Source: Amphiura filiformis (taxonomy: Eukaryota; Echinodermata; Ophiuroidea; Amphilepidida; Amphiuridae). Taken from it: DNA of 64,000 nt. The position numbers were made by a program, and so were the translations under genes. Location of the stretch: assembly GCF_039555335.1 (NCBI RefSeq), contig NC_092642.1, forward strand, positions 22,611,262-22,675,261, read 5' to 3'. Shown here one piece after another: positions 1 through 11,175 of this stretch; position 1 is the stretch's first letter, and each line of letters starts with the position of its first letter. Below the pieces are notes generated by a model. It was not told the origin of the DNA and made no database searches. It saw nothing but the letters and a program-made list of their open reading frames with translations.

Positions 1-440
1 TAACAAGGGTGATAGAATGCAGTTTAAAATACCCTCCAAGGCCGCATCATTTCACATTTTAGGTGAGATGTAGCCAATGGGGACCCAAATATGGCTGCCA
101 TTGAGGTGTAGGAATGCGTGAAATTGGATTTGTTTATAGATGAGTTGACTTGTGATGTCATTGCCTGGCAGTATGCATGTACATCATCACAATTTCCATT
201 GTTTTTTGCCAGGCAGTATGCGCGTACATCAAATTTTGTTCAGGGCCTGTGCTTTTAAAGCTATTACCACATCACAGTGAACAGTGTAGTGGTTGTATGC
301 AGTTCGCGCAAGCATATCGATATACCAGTCCCTTGCCTTAAACATTGAGGTCAACTCATCTATCAATCTATTCATACATCTCTCAATCTGTTGATTTCCT
401 CTTTACTTCCTATCCGTGTTCAAAATAACGCTGCTCCCCC
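1..440. other. Unassigned sequence
   Basis: No coding signal, tandem repeat or terminal-repeat element could be recognised here. The sequence is ordinary AT-rich intergenic or intronic DNA. Confidence 0.4.
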
Positions 441-593
441 CACCCGAGCCAAAAGCATGTGAAAGTCACTCTGCATGCCAATACACTACCCTATAGACCT
501 GCAGAGCCTGGTGAAATTTTTCAAGATTTTCAACAAGATGGACTCCATGCCGAGTTCAACAGCAGTCCATGGTGCTACTATGGCCGATATGTG
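441..593 (+). CDS. Possible internal exon of an unknown gene
   Basis: An open frame encodes a polar, aromatic-rich peptide containing the words PYRPAEPGEIFQDFQQDG and SSPWCYYGRY, and stops at a strong-looking splice donor (cgatat|gtgagt). The codon choice looks more protein-like than the surrounding short frames. No domain is recognised, the acceptor is unclear (several AGs between 448 and 490) and no partner exon was found. It might be an upstream exon of the kinase gene at 7094, which lies in the same direction, but nothing in the sequence links them. It could also be chance. Confidence 0.25.
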
Positions 594-1020
594 AGTCTGT
601 TGTCTTACAACGTGTCACAAAACGTGGACCAGTTTAACATTAAAATTTTCTTACAATGTGAATTTGGGCCTGTACATTTCAAACCCAAGATGATACCATA
701 CCATCTTGTTCCTACCCACTGACCCATGATCCCCTATTTCTTTAAACACATGGCAATTATTTTGTGCTGGACGCCCAACTTCTGGTGCATTGCAAGATTT
801 AGCCATGTTAGCTGTGCACTCAAATATAAAAGTGCCACACATGGGATTTAACAAAAACATAGAAAAATTGTAATTTTCTATCAGTATCAGCCTTTTTACC
901 AATTGGGGTCCATCTTGGCTAGATCACCACTTACCACCTTTTTAAGAGTGGCAAAAAGAGGGCAAAATGTGGTGGCTATGACTTATTATGGTATAGAAGG
1001 TTTACATCTACATCAGCCAT

Positions 1021-1216
1021 CCATTTCACTAAACTTTTAACCCTTCATAACTCAAGTTAATAATAGACGTAACTTTATGAAGGGTCTCTGTAGTAAATCC
1101 CTATTACTTACAAAGGGTGCCGTTCGTAAGGAAGTTGAGTGAAATGGAACTTGCAACTCATCGTAAGTTACAAAGATTTTGAGACTTGCAAACCTTTGTA
1201 AAGTTTAGTGAAATGG
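1021..1216. mobile_element. Small inverted-repeat element
   Basis: The ends are inverted copies (CCATTTCACTAAACTT at 1021-1036 and its complement at 1201-1216) around a non-coding centre. The size and layout are those of a miniature inverted-repeat transposable element. No target duplication was confirmed. Confidence 0.5.
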
Positions 1217-1412
1217 ACCCCTGTAATCATGGTAATGGTAGCTAAGTTGCAATTTGGCCTGTTTTCATGGTTTTGCAGAGTGCTTGTTATTAGAGTGACA
1301 TTCCCCCTCCCCCCTTCAGCCCTTCCTCTATCCCCCCCCTTCCTCTATGGTCTTGTCTTTACCCCCTCTTAACAGACTAGCTTATGCACAGATAGTGGTT
1401 GGATTTAGAAAT

Positions 1413-1595
1413 GGGCTATTCCAGTTGAAATCCATACACCCCCTATGGAAGACATAAACATAATCTTCCACACACAGTGTGAATTTCAAATGGTGTTACC
1501 TTAATGGGTGACTCCTTTTGAAATCTACACCCCCTCTGTGAGAGGTTATGGTCATGTCTTCCATACGGGGGGTGGATTTTAAATGGAATAGACCA
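1413..1595. mobile_element. GGGCTATTCC-family miniature inverted-repeat element, copy 1
   Basis: It begins GGGCTATTCCAGTTGAAATC and ends in a near-complement of that start. Inside are repeated words around CTTCCA and ATTTCAAATGG. Related copies are at 17209, 19168, 20041, 20611 and 21665. It is non-coding, probably mobilised by a transposase from elsewhere. Confidence 0.65.
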
Positions 1596-1666
1596 ATCCT
1601 ATAACAGGTGTCAATTGGGGAAGACAGTGCAATGTACAAATATTGCAAGATGTATTGATGTCAAGA

Positions 1667-1898
1667 TTAAAGAAGAAACCCCGCTAGAACACTTCTTCTG
1701 GGGTGAACCAAGCCTGCCTGGTTATCAAATGAATCTGTGACATGGTTATCTCTAAATTTGATAGGTGCTAATTGATGTTTAATGTTATTACATTAATTAG
1801 CACCTATCAAATTCAGAAATATCCTTGTCACTGATTAATTTGATAACCAGGCAGATTTGGTTCACCCCAGAACTGTTCAGGCATGGCTTCCTCTTTAA
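1667..1898. mobile_element. Foldback TTAA miniature element
   Basis: TTAA stands at both ends (1667-1670 and 1895-1898). Nearly the whole unit is palindromic: the left arm, including TCTGGGGTGAACCAAG and GCCTGGTTATCAAAT, is matched by its complement in the right arm, so a transcript would form a long hairpin. TTAA target duplication is characteristic of piggyBac- and Kolobok-type transposases. No coding sequence. Confidence 0.75.
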
Positions 1899-2586
1899 GG
1901 TTTTTCTGGGGCAAAAACTGTTTCTTCCATTTAATTTATAGATGTATACATACTGCTGTACTTATAATATTAACATGAGCATTAAATAAAAAACAAATTT
2001 AGGTGCTATGTTTATTTACCATGTATTTTGTGTGACTTCATCACTTGTGTCTTCTTTATTAGAGTCGCATGGTAGCTGTGATCAGCAAGTATTTGAGTTC
2101 TTTTGTCACATGAAAAATATTACTAAAACCATGCAGAATGGTATAAATGTCCCAATTTCCATATTTTGGAAACTCATTTATTTCAAAAGTGAAGTGAATG
2201 GACGTCAATGTATATCATTGATTAGGAAAAACCTACACTGACCCAAGATCTTTTCAACTTGGAGAGCATTATGCTTGGTTGATACCCATCAGAGTGTAAG
2301 TTTTTGCTCAGTAATAGTAATCGTAGATGTTCCCATCAATTTTCACAAAATCATTAAATCTAGGAGAAGATGTCTTACCCATCCCAGAATCCTTTGCAAC
2401 ATGACCTCAATACATCAAAGACACTCCTATTACTTTGTACAGGTTCCTTTGATTTTATTTTGAGAATAGACTGGCTAAACATAAGTCACAGAATTAGAAC
2501 CAGGACTCCCTATATCGCCATGTGCAATAGCGTAGATAATACAAGTCAACTGCCATCTTCAACAGATAGCACACATAGAACACATT
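1899..2586. other. Unassigned sequence
   Basis: Short open frames occur here but none resembles a known domain or is flanked by convincing splice sites. No repeat structure was recognised. Confidence 0.4.
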
Positions 2587-2852
2587 TATAGTTATCTGTG
2601 TTATCCTTCAGTAGACAGCATTAGTTTACTATTTGCTATCTTCAGTAGACAGCATTAGTTTACTATTTGCTATCTTCAGTAGATAGCATTAGTTTACTAT
2701 TTGCTTTCCTCAGTAGATAGCATTAGTTTACTATTTGCTATCTTCAGTAGATAACATTAGTTTACTATTTGCTATCTTCAGTAGATAACACTAGGTTACT
2801 ATTTGCTATCTTCAGTAGATAGCATTAGTCAACTATGTGCTATCATCAGTAG
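2587..2852. repeat. 34-bp tandem repeat with a palindromic core
   Basis: About eight head-to-tail copies of a 34-bp unit containing CTATCTTCAGTAGATAGC, followed by ATTAGTTTACTATTTG. The GCTATCT/AGATAGC part of each unit is self-complementary around a 5-nt loop, so the array is a string of short potential hairpins. Units differ by a few substitutions. Related hairpin words occur near 38890, 39050 and 39400. Confidence 0.85.
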
Positions 2853-3700
2853 TGATTTTGAGCAGATAACAGAGAGATCTATATAATGTAACCTGCTACG
2901 ACAAAACCAGGAACGAGTCGCATTTTTGGCATTTCATGATTTGAATAGACAATAAGCTTTAAAATGTCACCAAAATTATGTAAATAGCATCAATACTTTT
3001 CAAGATATGGATAATTTTGAAAAAGAAACCTTGATATTTTTGACAAATTGCTATTCTGAGTAATGGGCCAGTTAATTTCCAGCCTTACACAGAATTGAGG
3101 GCTTATCATAGTTCAACTGTTATTTGTTGATTAAATAAACCTCTTTATAATAAGTACTTTCAAGGATTTGAAAGTTCACTTAGTCCCACAGTCAAATACT
3201 ATGAAATTAAGAATTCCAAAATTTCATTTTTTTATGGGAATGTCATCGTTAAAAGCCTATAACTCAAAAACATGTCTGGCGACTTGTTCCGGGTTTTGTT
3301 GGAGCTGGTCACATATAAGAGCTACTCGACTTGGATTTGGCTTTCTTACTATTGTACTTCACATGTATAATTCAAAATTCTAATTTGGGACAACCTACTG
3401 AGGGAAAATGTGGCAGTGCAACATAATAATATTACAATGGCGTCATTCGGTCAATTGCAGCGTCATGATCAAAAATCACTGTCCCAGATAGTATCACCAT
3501 CTGCTGAAGATGCTAGTTGACCTTCCCGGCATTGACGTACTTGGCAAAGCAGCTCATCGAGCTACCCTAGGGAGCAATTACTGCAAGAAAGAATAAAAAC
3601 AACACCAAAAAACCCAACATGTTCTATTTTAAACCTGACATTTTTCTGGCAACTTGGGCAAAGTTTTTATAAAGCTTTGTTTACCTACCTATCTGTATAT
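2853..3700. other. Unassigned sequence
   Basis: No gene or repeat could be supported in this AT-rich stretch. Confidence 0.4.
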
Positions 3701-3879
3701 TTACATATTGTCACTGTTAATTGGCATATGAGTTAAAATGATATCAATAATAATCAGGTTCTGTGATAAAATTAACGCGAGATAACATACATAACAAATA
3801 GCCGTAATTATTATTATTACTAGTGCACCTGCAGCTGTGAGAGCCCTGATGCTGTGAGAGCACTGGTTGACCTCAATTT

Positions 3880-4325
3880 TGTTTAGCATATATATTCCCC
3901 TCGATCGAGGATTCCACCCACCAAATTTGAGCCCGATAGGACAAAGTTTGACATCCATGACCTTTGACCTCGGATGACCTCCATATAATGTTTTCCATGC
4001 TCCCCTCATACAAAGGTTTCGACCCACCAAGTTTGACCCCGATCGGACAAAGTTTGAAATTTGACCCCTCCGTAATGACCTTTGACCTCGGTTGACCTCG
4101 ATTTTATTTCGCGCATTATATTCCCCTCCTATCAAGGATTCCACCCACCAAGTTTGGGCCCGATCGGACAAAGTTTGAAATTTTGACCTTTGACCTTGAC
4201 CTCCGATGACCTTGGAAACTACCCGGTAAACAGCGCACGCCCGATACCCATCTATGTGTGAAATATCGGAACGATGCGGCGGAACGCATAGCCGGACAGA
4301 CAGACAGACAGACAGATAACGCTTA
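3880..4325. repeat. Dispersed repeat rich in TGACCT words
   Basis: Three diverged subunits of roughly 110 bp each contain CACCCACCAA(A/G)TTTG, GCCCGAT and a run of TGACCT words (TGACCTTTGACCT at 3958, 4076 and 4184). The unit ends in a GACA tandem (about 4299-4318) and a short AT-rich tail. The frame open on the - strand through here only reflects the repeat. A related tandem is at 25060-25330. Confidence 0.7.
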
Positions 4326-5749
4326 TGATTATTATAGTATAGATTTATATCAGGCTTTTGAGCGATACAATAAACTGTATATTGTACAATATTTGCAAAA
4401 TACCCAGATGCAATACAATATTTTTTTTTAATATTGTATGTGTATCGCGTACGCGTCGCGTGTTACCATGGTGACAGCACCAACACGCGTCATGATACAA
4501 CAGCACAACAATACAATAAGTAAAAAAACTTAATTCGCGACAATGGATGATGATAACATTAGGAAATATAATCCACATCTAAGCATACAAATAAACCTAT
4601 ATATAATTATTCCCAAATTGTCTTTAGAGTAAAGAGCAGAAAACAAGAAGGTCAAAAGGTATATGCTTACATTACAATACACATTGGTTAAACCCGGTGG
4701 CTAGGTAAGCTTAAATTCATTTTACCGCATAGCAAAAGCCTGATATAAATAATAATAATAATATTGAATGGCTTATTTTAAAGGAAGGGCTAGGATGTGG
4801 TCAAAACTTTACATGATCCTTCGCTAGCTTGACTTCCTCGCATCCACGCCTGTTCCCCATTGGATTCATCGTACGAGTATACACATACAGCAAGAGACAT
4901 ACAACGTGGCATAAAGAAGATAGGAATAACTAAGATGCAGTGAAGCATTAACGTATTGTGACTGAATGGAGATATACAGGTGCAATTTGACAAAGGAGTG
5001 AGTACTGGCGTAAAATAACCAGTCAGAGTTGAAAGCGCCGTACAAATCTACAAAAAACAAAACAAATTGCCACATAGTAGGCCTACATCAGACTCTAGTA
5101 ACACTTATATTTTACTGTCCATAACAATGTATATTTAGGCACACAGACTGTCTATAGAGACAGTGTATACATACACAGACTTTGATTTGATATTTTAGAT
5201 ATCGCTAATTCAGGGGGTATATACTCATATCTATGCATGGGACAATTCCCAGTGACTGGCTATGACAAAGCATAACCCCACATTATTTCATTAACTTCTA
5301 ATGGATAACTCTGATATATTGAATACACAATTTTGAACAGATACACTAAACAGATCATTTTAGATGAATTTAGTGAAATCAAATGAAAAAGCCAACATTC
5401 ACCAAAAACACTGAATGGTATCCCTACCGTTAAAACTAAAACAGCGATGCAGCTAAAGGGCACATATATAATAGTTTATATGCCAGTTGTTATCTTTCTA
5501 CATTAATTGTTCAAATAGACCCAGCGCTCAGTCAGGGTGGCCAGCAAAAACTACCTATGCCATGTCCGTGAGCCACAAACATTGTTTTCAATTCAACAGA
5601 GGTATGTATGTAAACAGTAATTTTACTGTTCATTAAAATCATTTTTAATTTTAATCTAAAATTGATTCTTACTTTGAAAGCTACAACCTTGCTATATAGA
5701 TAAAGTTGTCATTGTTCCTATTCTAACCAATTACATTTTCTAGATAAAA
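4326..5749. other. Unassigned sequence
   Basis: AT-rich non-coding DNA. A CpG-containing patch (4446-4495, with acgcgt and gtcgcg) is the only compositional change. Short open frames here have no recognisable domain. Confidence 0.4.
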
Positions 5750-5803
5750 CAATTTTTGACGGTTTCGCTTTTCATGGACGAAAAGCATCATCAGAATATT
5801 GAT
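5750..5803 (-). ncRNA. Hammerhead-ribozyme-like motif in Penelope-like terminal repeat
   Basis: On the - strand, CTGATGA (5788-5794) is followed after one extra base by a perfect 7-bp stem (GCTTTTC/GAAAAGC, 6-nt loop), then GAAA (5763-5766), then CCGTC. The flanks CAATATT and AAAAATTG can pair as stem I with one mismatch. This is the order of conserved parts in a type I hammerhead with a minimal stem III. Penelope-like elements are known to carry such ribozymes. The extra base after CTGATGA makes activity uncertain. Confidence 0.55.
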
Positions 5804-6715
5804 TGATGATCACTTCTTCCGGTTGGACGAATTCCGACCACAGAGGGTGTAGAACTGTCACTCAGTAGAGGATCATATATGTGACTTAGATGGTGGGCCC
5901 CGTCGTCCCTGTTCATGACATTGGGTCCTCTTCTCCGAATCCATATGGACTCCTTGATGCGTCTTATATTTGCGTTACACTCCTTGCCAAGGATTTTTGA
6001 ATTGTTCCAGTCTATGACATGATTTTTTTGTACTGCGTGGTCTGCTATGGCTGATTTTAATTGCTCTGTTTCTGACTGTTTACGTGTTTGTCGCGTGTAA
6101 TTTTGCTTAGACTTTTCCACCCGTGTCGTTTCTTTTTTATGTTCATTGAGATGAGTTGCAAATTTTCTTCAGGTCTCACCGACATATGTTTGATTACAAT
6201 TAGTGTATGGTATTTCATACACACAATCCGTGCTGTTAATAGGATCTATTTTTTCCTTTGTGTGGACCAGATGTTTTCTGAGACTAGTGTTAGGATTCAT
6301 AGCTGTTGCGATATCGTGTTTTCTGAAAATTCTATTGGCCTTCTCCGCAAGTCCTTCCACATATGGGATAACCACAAGACCTTTAGTTTGGATGTCATTG
6401 TCCTTTTTCTTTTCAGGTTTCTTTGCCTGTTTCTTATTAATTTTTTCTTGCGCTTGTTTGAACGACCAATTTGAGTAACCACATCGACTGAGGGCCTCTT
6501 TGATCTTAACTTCCTCTAATTTTTTATCTTATTTCTCTGTTATGATTGAGTTCATTCTGTCGAAAAGGGTCCTGACCACCCCAAGTTTTTGGTGGAGGGG
6601 GTGGTGTAACTTGAAATTGAGGTATTGGTCAGTGTGAGTATGTAGCTTCCTATACACCCGTAGCTTAACTGACCCATCTGGCTTGCGTACAATTAACATG
6701 TCCAAAAATGGGAAG
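5791..6715 (-). pseudogene. Penelope-like RT C-terminus plus GIY-YIG endonuclease remnant
   Basis: One - strand frame reads from about 6715 to 5791. It starts in the RT thumb side (LFPFLDMLIVRKPDGSVKLR, FKLHHPLHQKLGVVRTLFDR), then a lysine-rich linker, then IPYVEGLAEKANRIFRKH, and the endonuclease start CVYEIPYTNCNQTYVGET. The tail includes KESIWIRRRGPNVMNRDDGA and HLSHIYDPLL. The frame is continuous but carries two nonsense codons: TAA in the linker and TGA immediately after VGET, where family members normally have glycine. The family copies RNA into DNA and cuts target DNA with the GIY-YIG domain. This copy cannot make a full protein: it is 5' truncated and interrupted. Confidence 0.9.
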
Positions 6716-6844
6716 AGGACCCAACGACATGAACAGGGATGACGGGGCCCACCATATTAAGTCACATACATGATCCTCTACTGAGTGACAGTTCTACACC
6801 CTCTGTGGTCGGAATTCGTCCAACCGGAAGAAGTGATCATCAAT

Positions 6845-6893
6845 CAATATTCTGATGATGCTTTTCGTCCATGAAAAGTGAAACCGTCAAACT
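6845..6893 (+). ncRNA. Second, weaker copy of the hammerhead-like motif
   Basis: The inverted terminal copy repeats CTGATGA, the GCTTTTC/GAAAAGT stem (now with a terminal G-U pair) and GAAACCGTC on the + strand. The following bases no longer pair with CAATATT, so stem I is poor here. Confidence 0.4.
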
Positions 6894-7093
6894 AGTGAGT
6901 AAAATTTGGTTTTGTTTACATGAAATTGTTTTTATCTATTTATCTACAAACCTGATGAATCTGTTCAATTACATTTTCTGTAACCTTATGGCCATCTAGT
7001 GCAAAGGAGATTTCTAAAAACATCTTATCTGGTTTTCTTCCTCCCCTTCCAGCCTACACCTGTTTAACAAATGGCGTACTTGAAAATTAAAAG

Positions 7094-7826
7094 GATGATC
7101 TGCAGTTGATTCAGCACATTGGCGCTGGAGGTTTCAGTGCAGTATTCCAAGCCAAATGGAAGGGTCAAGATGTGGCAGCTAAAAGACTTAATGAGGCGGA
7201 TCCACATGAGGCGGAAGTCCTATCCAAACTAGATCATCCTCATATCATCAACCTCATCGGAATCAGTGATGATAGCTTAGATCAGTATGTTGTACTAGAG
7301 CTATGCAAGGAAGGTTCTCTCAGGTCCTATCTCGACCAACAAAGATCCCAAAAGAAACGACTCCCAATAGAGCTTGTTTATGACTGGGCTAAGCAAGCAG
7401 CCAAACCTATCCAGTACCTGAAGAAAATGGAGTATATTCACAAAGATGTGAAGTCCCGAACTACTTGATAGCTGAAGGAAACATACTCAAACTCACTGAT
7501 TTTGGGTTAGCTAAGAAGAGTGCGATCACAATCCAGAATGCAACAGAAAGAGCATCTCTCCCCTGGATGGCCCCAGAGCTATTGACAGATGAAGTCCTTT
7601 CCCTTCTTATGACATTCATGGGTATGGAGTGGTGGTCTGGGAGCTGTGGACAACAGAAATTCCATTTGAAGGCTGTGATGCTGCTAATACCATCTGGAGA
7701 ATATGCAATAACGGTGAGAGACTAGCGATTCCTCCCGACTGCCCCAAAGCTCTGGCTGACTTGATGAAACAATGCTGGGATAAAGATCGGCATAAAAGAC
7801 CTACTATTGGCCATATTCTCTTGATG
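7094..7826 (+). CDS. Protein kinase domain exon (TKL-like), two frame breaks
   Basis: This exon encodes a nearly complete kinase catalytic domain. Visible motifs in order: glycine loop IGAGGFSAVF, lysine in VAAKRL, hinge VLELCKEGSLRSYL, catalytic loop HKDVKS then PNYL (HKD in place of HRD), DFG in LTDFGLAKK, WMAPELL, GYGVVVWELW, and closing arginine in DRHKRPT. All catalytic residues are present. It resembles mixed-lineage/TKL Ser/Thr kinases. The frame is lost twice, at about 7455 and 7605, and each time adding back one C in a TCCC run restores it; with both, length is 735 nt (245 codons). I chose 7094 as start because an in-frame stop lies at 7088 and AG precedes 7094, though the pyrimidine tract is weak. 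The donor atg|gtaggt gives phase 0, matching the exons at 13237 and 14105. Confidence 0.85.
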
Positions 7827-8539
7827 GTAGGTATGAATTTTTTAGATATTTAGTGTGGTAATAGTTTGTTTCATATTTACAATAAAATTCTCTTCACTGC
7901 TTGGCATGGCATGTGTAATGGAGTGATTACATTACTTTTAGCAGTAAAAAAAGAACATGCACTTTTCCAGGGGGGGCACTCGACTTTGAAAGTGACGTGG
8001 ATGTCTGGACAGCAGTTCAAACTAGGGGCTCTCTAGGCTCTCACCGAAAGAGGGGGGTCTTGTTTAAATGTTAGTTTTCACTGATCACATTGTCCCCTTT
8101 ACAATGTGTGTTTAGCTCACCAATCGTACTATTATTATTATAAATATTGGCATAGCTTCACATAGACTATGCCATAGTCGAATTTTGATAAAAATATGTT
8201 ATTATTATTAAATCATGATGAACGCATTCCGTTGAACTCACAATTATACTGATGTTTATTAAAAACATGTTAAAATTGTGTTCAATAGTAAAATGGTCAT
8301 AAGAGTTTATATAATTCGATGATTAGTGACAATAAAGGTTATCGAATGCAATATATCTTGCATAATTATAATGGCTCACTTCAATATTAAGCAATTCTGA
8401 TTTTGGAATCTACCAGTTTATTGCTCACGAAAGCCAGAGTAAAAAATCTGACTATGTACATTGGATTTTAAGCAGAACTTTACCCTGGGACTTTGGTCTT
8501 TAAAACACACTGTCAATCATACTTGTTTATCAATCCAAT
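7827..8539. other. Intronic sequence, no further features seen
   Basis: Lies between the kinase exon and the TTAA element at 8540. AT-rich; no coding or repeat structure recognised. Confidence 0.4.
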
Positions 8540-9298
8540 TTAAGGATGCACACAGGATCACTGAAGTGTTACATGGCCAAAATTGAGTTTTCATCACTAA
8601 TGTCATCGTCAAACCGTATTTTATCTTGTCATTAATAGATTTTTAAAAAATCTTAAAATTTGAACCATAAGAAAAGCTATTTTAAAGACCCTTTTTCATT
8701 AAAAATTCGCCAAAATGCAAAAAAAGCAAATAAATCATTGTTTTCCATAATAGATCGGCGTTCTCGTAACGCTGCTCGGCGATACAGCTAGCAAGCAAGA
8801 CACGCACACATGGTAAACTGGATGGGCGAGGTGATTGCTGATTGAGGCGCTGGAGTCGCCAATCGCGATCACTACCGCATTTTATCGTATTGATCTTTTC
8901 CAAGGTAGGTAAAGCTTGCACCATTGCATTGCTGAAACTGCGGGCCGACCTGAGACCACCACCGTCCCCGTCCCAGAATCAGTAGGCCTACTCGATAAAT
9001 TTCAAGCCAAAAAGTGCTGATATAGTGGTATAAATTATAGGTTTTTTTATATGAACGTAATAGTGCATTTTTTGTTTGTTTTTATTTTGATTTTCAAGTT
9101 TCATTCTGAACTTGAAAATATGAAATCTATCTGTAAGAAGTAGGGCCTAGTTACCTGTAAGAAACCCTGTAATGATGACGCAATCTGGTAGATACGATAG
9201 AAAACGTAGGCCCTAAATATTTTGCTAGTAGGCTAGACTTAGCCCGTATAGTACATCATTATAGGCTTATTATTTTATGTTTAAAAATTTGTTTTATT

Positions 9299-9331
9299 TC
9301 ATTCATTCATTCATTCATTCATTCATTCATT
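9299..9331. repeat. ATTC microsatellite
   Basis: About eight uninterrupted tetranucleotide copies. Confidence 0.9.
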
Positions 9332-11024
9332 TCATTGTTATTATTTGATTTACCAAGTTGGTGTAGTTGGACAAGAATATAGGCCTATTATATCATGTAT
9401 ATTAGCTTATATTTTATGCAGTCCCAGCCTTGATTCGGGGGCCTCTGCGGTCGTTCAGTCTCGTCTTAATTTTGAAGACCATAAAAAAATAGGCAAGGAG
9501 TTACTATCGGTAGGCCTATATTAGATACCTAAGGCCCTGAATAATGTTTCAAAGTGTTATTAAAACACGGATTTAAGATTCGTTTTCAAACGTTCAAAAA
9601 TGTCAAAAACGTTGACATTTCAATACATCATATCGACCATCTAGTAGGCCTATCTAGGCATAGGCCTACAACTCTATGTCAAAAATGTCGATCTTTGAAA
9701 TCGGCTTAGCGAGCACGCGTTTATGAGAGCATTTTCATGAATGTTTTAATGCTAAATAATAATTTCGAACGAGAAATATAATCGAAAACGCAAATTCGTG
9801 CTTTTTTCATTACTACATTTCCATTAGTAGGCCTATTAGGTCTACCATATGCCATGATTGCGCATGCGATAAAAGCTTTTGGTTTAACAACACTTTTTGG
9901 GAATGTTTTGACCGAATGCCTTTTTATTTGCAATGTTTGTCTGGCTTTTAACTTTCACGTTTATAATGTTTTCTGCATACTTTGAAAGGTAAACTGCTTT
10001 AAAGCATTTTTCGTGAATGTTTTCATGCAGTGTTTTAAAACGCTCTTTATAGCATGATGCCTAATCTATACGGTAGGCCTACTGCATAAACCACAATCTA
10101 ATTTAAAGCCATAAGTGTTCCGTTTCCTACTTTTGAAATTCGGTTTTGTTAGGCTATGTCAATTTCCGTGTTTTTCAGTTTTCTTGTGACCTCTCCGTGT
10201 TTTGTCCGTTTAACATATATTATATATAGCCTAGGCCTACTTTTTAATCGTTTTACAAGAAGTTTATTCAAGACATATTGTAACTTTTACCCCACTTTTT
10301 ACACGTTTATTTGATTGAAAACAACAACAGACACACTTTTGTTTTAATTTTTGTTGTTGTATTTTATTTACTTTTTATGCAGTACAAAATATTTTACAAC
10401 TTTATTGTGGCTTTAGGCATATAATAGGCCTATGACTTTTATAATGTTTGATATTCCGTAAAAGTTAAAAATAAAATATGATAACAACAAACAATTACAA
10501 TAACAAAAAGGAATATTGAGTAATGCGACACCATCAGAATCTTTTAAAATTTTACTTGGGATTCCTGTGGTGTAGGCCTAGCTATAACGGGCGTTAAATG
10601 CCTATCTTTGGCGCGGACGGGCCGCTGTGTTGCCTCTCAAGCACCAACTAAAAGATAAAGCAACGAGTAGTAACAACATCATGTTTGCGGTTCAGAAAAG
10701 GACAATGAACATAAAAATGCAATATTTGTCAACACCAAAAAACAAATAAATAAATAAATAAATAAAAGAAAGAAAATCACCAAAAACGATAAATTAAAAA
10801 CATTGCATTTTTAAAGCAAAATTATGAAAATTAGGACAAAACAGAAATTGAGCCTATGTCTCAATTTATTCTTCATTTCATAAAACTTCCTGATTATCTG
10901 CTAAAATAATTGCTTGTCAGTTATTCTATGCTACTTTTAATGTTCTGATGTCCGCAAATTTTAATACAGAGCATGATCTTTTTTATACGGAACAGGACAA
11001 AATTGTGCTTATAAATATAGTCAT

Positions 11025-11175
11025 GGTTTCGTTCGCGGCAACACGACCATGCACTGTGCAACTTATTCGCGTAACCTGTCCGTCTGTCCGCGCGCCCTGT
11101 CGCTCCTCAAACGCCGACGCGACTCCGCGGCCTTGCCGGAAGCTCTGCTGCACCATGGAAACAAGACTGCAGTAA
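11025..11175. other. CpG-rich patch
   Basis: Locally high CpG (cgcgcgccc, cgccgacgcgactccgcgg) in otherwise AT-rich DNA, followed by accatggaaac. It could be a promoter or simply the GC-rich core of the surrounding element. No transcript start can be assigned. Confidence 0.3.

Larger units (their letters stand above)
5750..6895 (-). mobile_element. Degenerate Penelope-like element with inverted terminal copies
   Basis: The - strand encodes the C-terminal part of a Penelope-like polyprotein. About 180 bp at the 3' end (5758-5938) recurs almost unchanged, inverted, at 6712-6889, so the element is bounded by inverted pseudo-LTR copies, a common state for this order. The reverse-transcriptase N-terminus is missing, replaced by the inverted copy. 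The terminal copies carry a hammerhead-like motif. The element lies about 200 bp upstream of the kinase exon, presumably in an intron. Confidence 0.9.

Noticed and set aside
2587..2852. CRISPR array
   Set aside because: The repeat is contiguous with no unique spacers and the context is eukaryotic.
3701..4171. 156-codon - strand open frame
   Set aside because: The peptide repeats in step with the TGACCT-rich DNA repeat and has no domain; explained by the repeat.
6088..6478. Hydrophobic open frames on the + strand at 6088-6474 and 6203-6478
   Set aside because: They are antisense shadows of the lysine- and glutamate-rich Penelope-like coding sequence on the - strand.
7106..7853. Processed or dead kinase pseudogene
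   Set aside because: Catalytic residues are all kept, splice donor and phase are intact, and both breaks are one-base losses in C runs; sequence error is at least as likely.
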